Assembly (NCBI GenBank): GCA_029257865.1
Contig: JARIAN010000121.1
Coordinates: 1-49,151, forward strand
Length of the DNA stretch: 49,151 nt
DNA from: Phocaeicola sp.
GTDB taxonomy: Bacteria > Bacteroidota > Bacteroidia > Bacteroidales > Bacteroidaceae
Reading direction: 5' to 3'
Below, one piece after another: positions 45,337 through 49,151 of this stretch. The first letter of the stretch is position 1; each line of letters starts with the position of its first letter. The notes beneath the pieces were generated by a model, which saw only the letters and a program-made list of their open reading frames with translations, was not told where the DNA came from and searched no databases. The position numbers and the translations under genes are program-made.

Positions 45337-45544
45337 GCTTTTCGGAATAGGCCTCCTGAAAAACAATAGGAGCTGCTATCCTAATCTCAAATCATAATTA
45401 GAAGCATACTATAGACATCAGTACACACATTCTATTATTGGAACATTGCGTAATAATTAAAAACCGGGAGAAATATTTCGACGATTATGTAGAAAATGCA
45501 ATACTATATTCTATAAAATCATAATGACATATTATATTTTTTTG

Positions 45545-45552
45545 TACATTTG
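45545..45552 (+). promoter_or_regulatory. -7 promoter box TACATTTG
   Basis: Exact TAnnTTTG match; predicted start near 45559, 14 bases before the ATG at 45573. Confidence 0.55.
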
Positions 45553-45572
45553 TTTAATTTAAAATTCATAAT

Positions 45573-46115
45573 ATGTCAAATTTCTCATCATACCGGCATT
45601 CAATCTTACGACATACTGGATTAATAGCCATGCTATTATCTCCGCTGGTATTTTCTTCTTGCGCCACCAGAGCCCCTAGGCTAAATTACAGCGAACTAGC
45701 ACAAGCAGCAATCAGATTGGATATGGATATTGCAAAAGACGACAACCACCTCTTATATGTAGAAACCTCCAAATGGATTGGAGTGCCTCACCGATTAGGT
45801 GGTACAAACAAAAGGGGTATTGACTGCTCCGGATTCACTAGCAGAATCTATAAAGACGTCTATCACATACAACTTAAACGCAGTTCAGAAGAGCAACGAA
45901 GATATAACTGCAAGAAAGTTCCCAAAAAGCAACTTAATGAAGGGGATTTAGTATTTTTCCATGACGGAAAGAATAAACAAAGAGCCAGTCATGTTGGTAT
46001 TTACCTGAAAGATGGACGTTTTATCCACTCCAGCACTAGCCGAGGGGTCATTGTAGACCAACTGACAGACGAATATTATCAGCGTCACTGGTTGCAAGGC
46101 GGAAAAGTTAAATAG
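45573..46115 (+). CDS. NlpC/P60 (C40) cell-wall peptidase lipoprotein
   Basis: 180 residues. Signal sequence with lipobox FSSC (Cys30). The NlpC/P60 domain spans about 65-175 with the catalytic triad Cys85 (GIDCSGF), His140 (ASHVGIYL) and His152 (FIHSST). Such enzymes cut the stem peptide of peptidoglycan, usually the D-Glu to diamino-acid bond. It sits 20 bases before a secreted protein of unknown function and is probably co-transcribed with it. Confidence 0.92.
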   Translation: MSNFSSYRHSILRHTGLIAMLLSPLVFSSCATRAPRLNYSELAQAAIRLDMDIAKDDNHLLYVETSKWIGVPHRLGGTNKRGIDCSGFTSRIYKDVYHIQLKRSSEEQRRYNCKKVPKKQLNEGDLVFFHDGKNKQRASHVGIYLKDGRFIHSSTSRGVIVDQLTDEYYQRHWLQGGKVK

Positions 46116-46135
46116 AATAATTCAAATACTGGAAA

Positions 46136-47050
46136 ATGATTGTTCGGATACACCTTCCAATACAGATTCACCACCCATTGATACTACTATCTTTTGCTAG
46201 TAGTATGCCAGTGTATGCACAATACACAAAGATTGTCTCTCCCGATTCAATCAAGCAGCATATTCAACTGAATGAAGAAGCCATCAAAATGATTCAGTTC
46301 AACTTTGCTCCACAGAACAGAGACAAAAAAACAGGAGAACCGCTTGATGCTCCTATTGATAAGAAGTGGATGAAATTTAAAGAGGATCTATCACTCCCCC
46401 GCTCATTTACTGATACCACAAAAGTAAAAAAGCCTAATGGGTATATTAGAGCAGAGCCCTATACTATTTGGACAAAATTCGGTGAAAACCCTGTTTATGA
46501 TGTTCTTCCGAATATCGAAAAACGATGGGAAATACACTGGACACTCACCCCTTTTAAAGATATTCAAGAAGATTATGGTAGAACCCTAAAGCCTTTTACC
46601 GGGAAAATGTATTCCTCACTACATTCACCAATAGGTTCGAGTGCTGTCTTAAATGTAGATATTGATAAATTCTTATATGAGAACTTATCAAAACGTGGCA
46701 GGGCAATCAAACATAACCGTAAATATGCTATTGCCTGGAAAACCTACAAAGATTTTCGGCCTACCGATATAGATAAAGCGAAATTTCCGACTTATGCTCT
46801 TACAAATACAGATACCACAGCGCTATTGCCAGCTGATACCTTGAGAGCAGATACTGTTCACTCGACAGACTCCATACCAAAAGCAATCCCCATTCCTCAC
46901 GTTGGCTCAGCAGAGTCTAGATTTGAGCAACTTATTCAGCAGAAGAGGAAAGAGGCGAAACTGGAAAAAGAGAAGAAAAAACAAACTAAACAAAAAAACG
47001 CATACGATATAGGAAAAGAAATTCGGCAACTGAAAGAACAAAGCAAGTAA
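46136..47050 (+). CDS. Secreted protein, possibly DUF4858
   Basis: 304 residues. Signal peptide with cleavage near VYAQ. A globular region (about 40-215) has no motif known to me. A Thr/Asp-rich linker (TDTTALLPADTLRADT) follows, then a Lys/Glu/Gln-rich coiled-coil tail of about 50 residues. The family name DUF4858 is a tentative recollection. Co-transcribed with the NlpC/P60 gene, which suggests a role at the cell wall. A convergent terminator follows its stop. Confidence 0.65.
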   Translation: MIVRIHLPIQIHHPLILLSFASSMPVYAQYTKIVSPDSIKQHIQLNEEAIKMIQFNFAPQNRDKKTGEPLDAPIDKKWMKFKEDLSLPRSFTDTTKVKKPNGYIRAEPYTIWTKFGENPVYDVLPNIEKRWEIHWTLTPFKDIQEDYGRTLKPFTGKMYSSLHSPIGSSAVLNVDIDKFLYENLSKRGRAIKHNRKYAIAWKTYKDFRPTDIDKAKFPTYALTNTDTTALLPADTLRADTVHSTDSIPKAIPIPHVGSAESRFEQLIQQKRKEAKLEKEKKKQTKQKNAYDIGKEIRQLKEQSK

Positions 47051-47091
47051 AAATACTTTAGAAATATCTACAGGCTCTAACCACCCTATAC

Positions 47092-47133
47092 AAGAAAGAG
47101 GCTTCAAGTCCAATACATTGAAACCTCTTTCTT
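47092..47133. terminator. Hairpin between convergent genes
   Basis: AAGAAAGAGG (47092-47101) pairs with CCTCTTTCTT (47124-47133), and TTCAA/TTGAA extends it after one mismatch. It can end both the 46136-47050 and the 47160-47510 transcripts, although T tracts are weak on both sides. Confidence 0.7.
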
Positions 47134-47159
47134 CAATCAAAACCCTTGAAAGATTAATC

Positions 47160-47510
47160 CTAATCTTTCAAGCCTTCCATAAAACCTTCAAGTGCTTTTC
47201 CTGCCTTTTCCATATTCTTGTCTAAAGCCTTTCCGCCCTGTTTTAGCATAGCCGAAGCATAACGTCCTTGGATACGTGCCATTTCTTTCACTTCTTCAGG
47301 AGACAAGTCATCATATTCTTTCAATCCTTCAAGAGTTTCTGAATATTCCTTAGTTAACTTTTCCAACTGCTCTTCTGAATACTCTTTGCTATCATCAGCA
47401 AGCTGTTCTACCAAGTCATTCAGTTTTTCCATTCTGGCAGATTTAGAATCACAAGACATCAATGAAAAGGTCAGCATACCTGACATAATAATGTAAAAAT
47501 ACTTTTTCAT
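47160..47510 (-). CDS. Small helical lipoprotein
   Basis: 116 residues. Lipobox LMSC near residue 20, then an all-helical acidic domain (KLNDLVEQLADDSKEYSEE in part) and a Gly/Lys amphipathic end (GKALDKNMEKAGKALEG). No family assigned with confidence. It resembles small Bacteroides lipoproteins of unknown function. A -7 box lies 47 bases upstream. Confidence 0.72.
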   Translation of the reverse strand: MKKYFYIIMSGMLTFSLMSCDSKSARMEKLNDLVEQLADDSKEYSEEQLEKLTKEYSETLEGLKEYDDLSPEEVKEMARIQGRYASAMLKQGGKALDKNMEKAGKALEGFMEGLKD

Positions 47511-47556
47511 ATTTTATTTTTTAATGAACAATCTTCTCTTTTGCCTCAATAATAGA

Positions 47557-47564
47557 CAAATTTA
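47557..47564 (-). promoter_or_regulatory. -7 promoter box TAAATTTG for the small lipoprotein
   Basis: TAnnTTTG match on the minus strand; predicted start near 47550, leader about 40 bases. Confidence 0.5.
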
Positions 47565-47614
47565 CAACAAATCTATTTCATTTTCAAAAATCTTATGACC
47601 ATATTTCAATACTC

Positions 47615-47622
47615 TATCTTTG
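47615..47622 (+). promoter_or_regulatory. Extra plus-strand -7 box TATCTTTG upstream of mnmE
   Basis: Exact TAnnTTTG match followed by C. It would start transcription near 47629, about 125 bases before mnmE, ahead of the nearer box at 47727. Confidence 0.35.
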
Positions 47623-47726
47623 CACATTGACACTTTTTCTTAAATGAGGAATAACCAACCCAACAGTTAATCTGTAAAATAAACACTCCTACCTTCTCCT
47701 ATCTTGATTATAAAGCAATTTATATG

Positions 47727-47734
47727 TACTTTTG
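47727..47734 (+). promoter_or_regulatory. -7 promoter box TACTTTTG for mnmE
   Basis: TAnnTTTG match followed by C; predicted start near 47741, giving a leader of about 15 bases. Confidence 0.6.
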
Positions 47735-47754
47735 CAGTTGGAATATATAACATT

Positions 47755-49151
47755 ATGACAATGAACACTCAAGATACTATTTGTGCGATTGCCACTGCTC
47801 CAGGTGGAGCTATTGGCACTATACGTGTGTCGGGACATGAAGCAATCAACATTACAGGTAAAATTTTTAAAGCAATCAATAACGGCAAAAAGCTGAGCGA
47901 ACGCAAACCTTATACCTTAGCCTTCGGACATATTATCAATGCAAATAACGAGATTGTAGATGAAGTTCTAATCAGTTTGTTTCACGGCCCCCACTCATAT
48001 ACTGGAGAACATTCTGTAGAAATTTCCTGCCATGGTTCTTCTTACATCCTACAACAAGTCATGCAACTTTTAATACAAAATGGCTGTCGTGCTGCATTGG
48101 CAGGCGAATTCACACAACGTGCTTTCCTAAACGGGAAAATGGACTTGAGTCAGGCCGAGGCTGTAGCCGACCTCATTGCTTCAACATCAGCAGCAACCCA
48201 TCGTATTGCTATGAATCAGATGCGTGGGGGATTCAGCAAGGAACTGACATTCCTACGTGAAAAACTACTTCACCTTACTTCTCTTATGGAACTTGAATTG
48301 GACTTCAGCGACCATGAGGACTTAGAGTTTGCCGACCGCTCTGAACTGAAAGAAACTGCTCTTGAAATAGAAAAGAACATCAGTAGCCTAGTAAATTCAT
48401 TCAGCATCGGAAATGCCATAAAAAATGGTATTCCTGTTGCAATTGTGGGTGAAACCAATGCTGGAAAATCCACTTTGCTAAATGCTTTATTGAATGAGGA
48501 AAAGGCTATTGTCAGTGATATACATGGAACTACACGTGATGTTATCGAAGATACCATCAGTATAGAAGGAGTTACTTTCCGCTTTATTGACACTGCAGGT
48601 ATTCGAGAAACGGACGACAAAATTGAGAATTTAGGGATTGAACGAAGTTTTCAAAAGTTGGATCAAGCCGAAATCGTTCTATGGGTAATTGACTTGGCAG
48701 AAGCGGAATCACAATATGAAAAGTTATCGCAACAAATTATAACCCACTGTAACGAAAAACCTTTAATCCTTGTATTAAACAAAGCTGACCAATCGGCAGA
48801 AACCATACGTATCTCCAACGAATTGGCTTCAAAGTCGTCTTGTACTACACTGGCCATCTCTGCAAAGAATAAACAAGGTATAGAACAATTACAAAATCTG
48901 TTATTGGACATAGCTAATCTTCCTGATATAAATGAAAATAATTTGATAGTCACCAATCTTCGACACTATGAAGCCTTAAGTAGGGCTAAAGAATCCATCA
49001 TCCGGGTTCTTGAAGGTATGGAAGTAAATCTTCCGGGTGATCTCGTCAGCCAAGATTTGAGAGAATGTCTCTTCCATCTGGCAGAAATTGTAGGTGGCGA
49101 AATCACTACAGATGAAGTGCTTGGGAATATATTTAAGCATTTCTGCGTGGG
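47755..49151 (+). CDS. mnmE: tRNA modification GTPase MnmE (3' end cut by window)
   Basis: Works with MnmG to add the carboxymethylaminomethyl group to U34 of certain tRNAs. ATG at 47755 or 47761; 465 codons are present from the first. The N-terminal domain has APGGAIGTIRVSG. The GTPase has G1 GETNAGKST (232-240), DTAG, and NKAD. The last visible residues are FCVG; the family ends in FC(I/V)GK, so only about one codon and the stop are lost at the window edge. Confidence 0.95.
   Translation, partial: MTMNTQDTICAIATAPGGAIGTIRVSGHEAINITGKIFKAINNGKKLSERKPYTLAFGHIINANNEIVDEVLISLFHGPHSYTGEHSVEISCHGSSYILQQVMQLLIQNGCRAALAGEFTQRAFLNGKMDLSQAEAVADLIASTSAATHRIAMNQMRGGFSKELTFLREKLLHLTSLMELELDFSDHEDLEFADRSELKETALEIEKNISSLVNSFSIGNAIKNGIPVAIVGETNAGKSTLLNALLNEEKAIVSDIHGTTRDVIEDTISIEGVTFRFIDTAGIRETDDKIENLGIERSFQKLDQAEIVLWVIDLAEAESQYEKLSQQIITHCNEKPLILVLNKADQSAETIRISNELASKSSCTTLAISAKNKQGIEQLQNLLLDIANLPDINENNLIVTNLRHYEALSRAKESIIRVLEGMEVNLPGDLVSQDLRECLFHLAEIVGGEITTDEVLGNIFKHFCV

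Larger units (their letters stand above)
45174..45572. other. Intergenic region between the M16 and NlpC/P60 genes
   Basis: 399 bases without a reading frame of note. It has a weaker inverted repeat CAAAACGA (45227-45234) / TCGTTTTG (45255-45262), the strong terminator at 45296-45336, and the promoter box of the next gene at 45545. Nothing else is recognised. Confidence 0.6.

Overview
The window is bacterial chromosome from the Bacteroidales, most likely Bacteroides or Phocaeicola in the Bacteroidaceae. Three things point there: many intergenic regions carry the Bacteroidetes -7 box TAnnTTTG a short distance before a start codon; the ATP synthase operon has the Bacteroidetes order beta-epsilon-(AtpI-like)-a-c-b-delta-alpha-gamma; and several families are typical of this order (DUF3078, DUF4836, DUF4857, DUF4876, DUF6850, a DPP5-type peptidase, a TonB receptor with a carboxypeptidase-like N-domain). 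Family names come from sequence recall, not from a database search. I see no rRNA, CRISPR array, insertion sequence or prophage.

Layout. 1-1168: two tandem tRNA-Arg(ACG), a thioredoxin-fold protein without CxxC, and a predicted three-way-junction RNA in its leader. 1169-9842: housekeeping genes serB and a DEAD-box helicase (+), a TRIC-type channel and a DUF3078 protein (-), then pyrG and yidC (+). 10399-12537: secreted dipeptidyl-peptidase 5. 12731-20042: the full F1Fo ATP synthase operon on the minus strand, with a very short epsilon subunit and an extended a subunit. 20345-27240: a minus-strand block holding a nucleoside-type MFS transporter, two DUF4836 lipoproteins, rsmE and a degenerate LolD/FtsX-like ABC pair. 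27241-30415: DUF456 protein, an unrecognised protein, a Gfo/Idh/MocA oxidoreductase and intergenic DNA with repeats and a candidate small RNA.

30416-40275 is the most interesting part. It is a tightly packed eight-gene minus-strand operon: TonB-dependent receptor, surface-type lipoprotein (DUF4876), outer-membrane barrel (DUF6850), ABC-2-type ATPase and permease, DUF4857 membrane protein, OB-fold-like lipoprotein with a His/Cys cluster, and a PepSY-type membrane protein. Together these would span both membranes. The operon diverges from a small lipoprotein gene at 40477, and the shared promoter region holds two 29-bp direct repeats, one beside each promoter. The substrate is unknown; a metal or metal-chelate is a reasonable guess.

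40927-49151: trxB with an M16 peptidase, an NlpC/P60 lipoprotein with a DUF4858-like protein, a small helical lipoprotein, and mnmE, which is cut by the window end just before its last codon.
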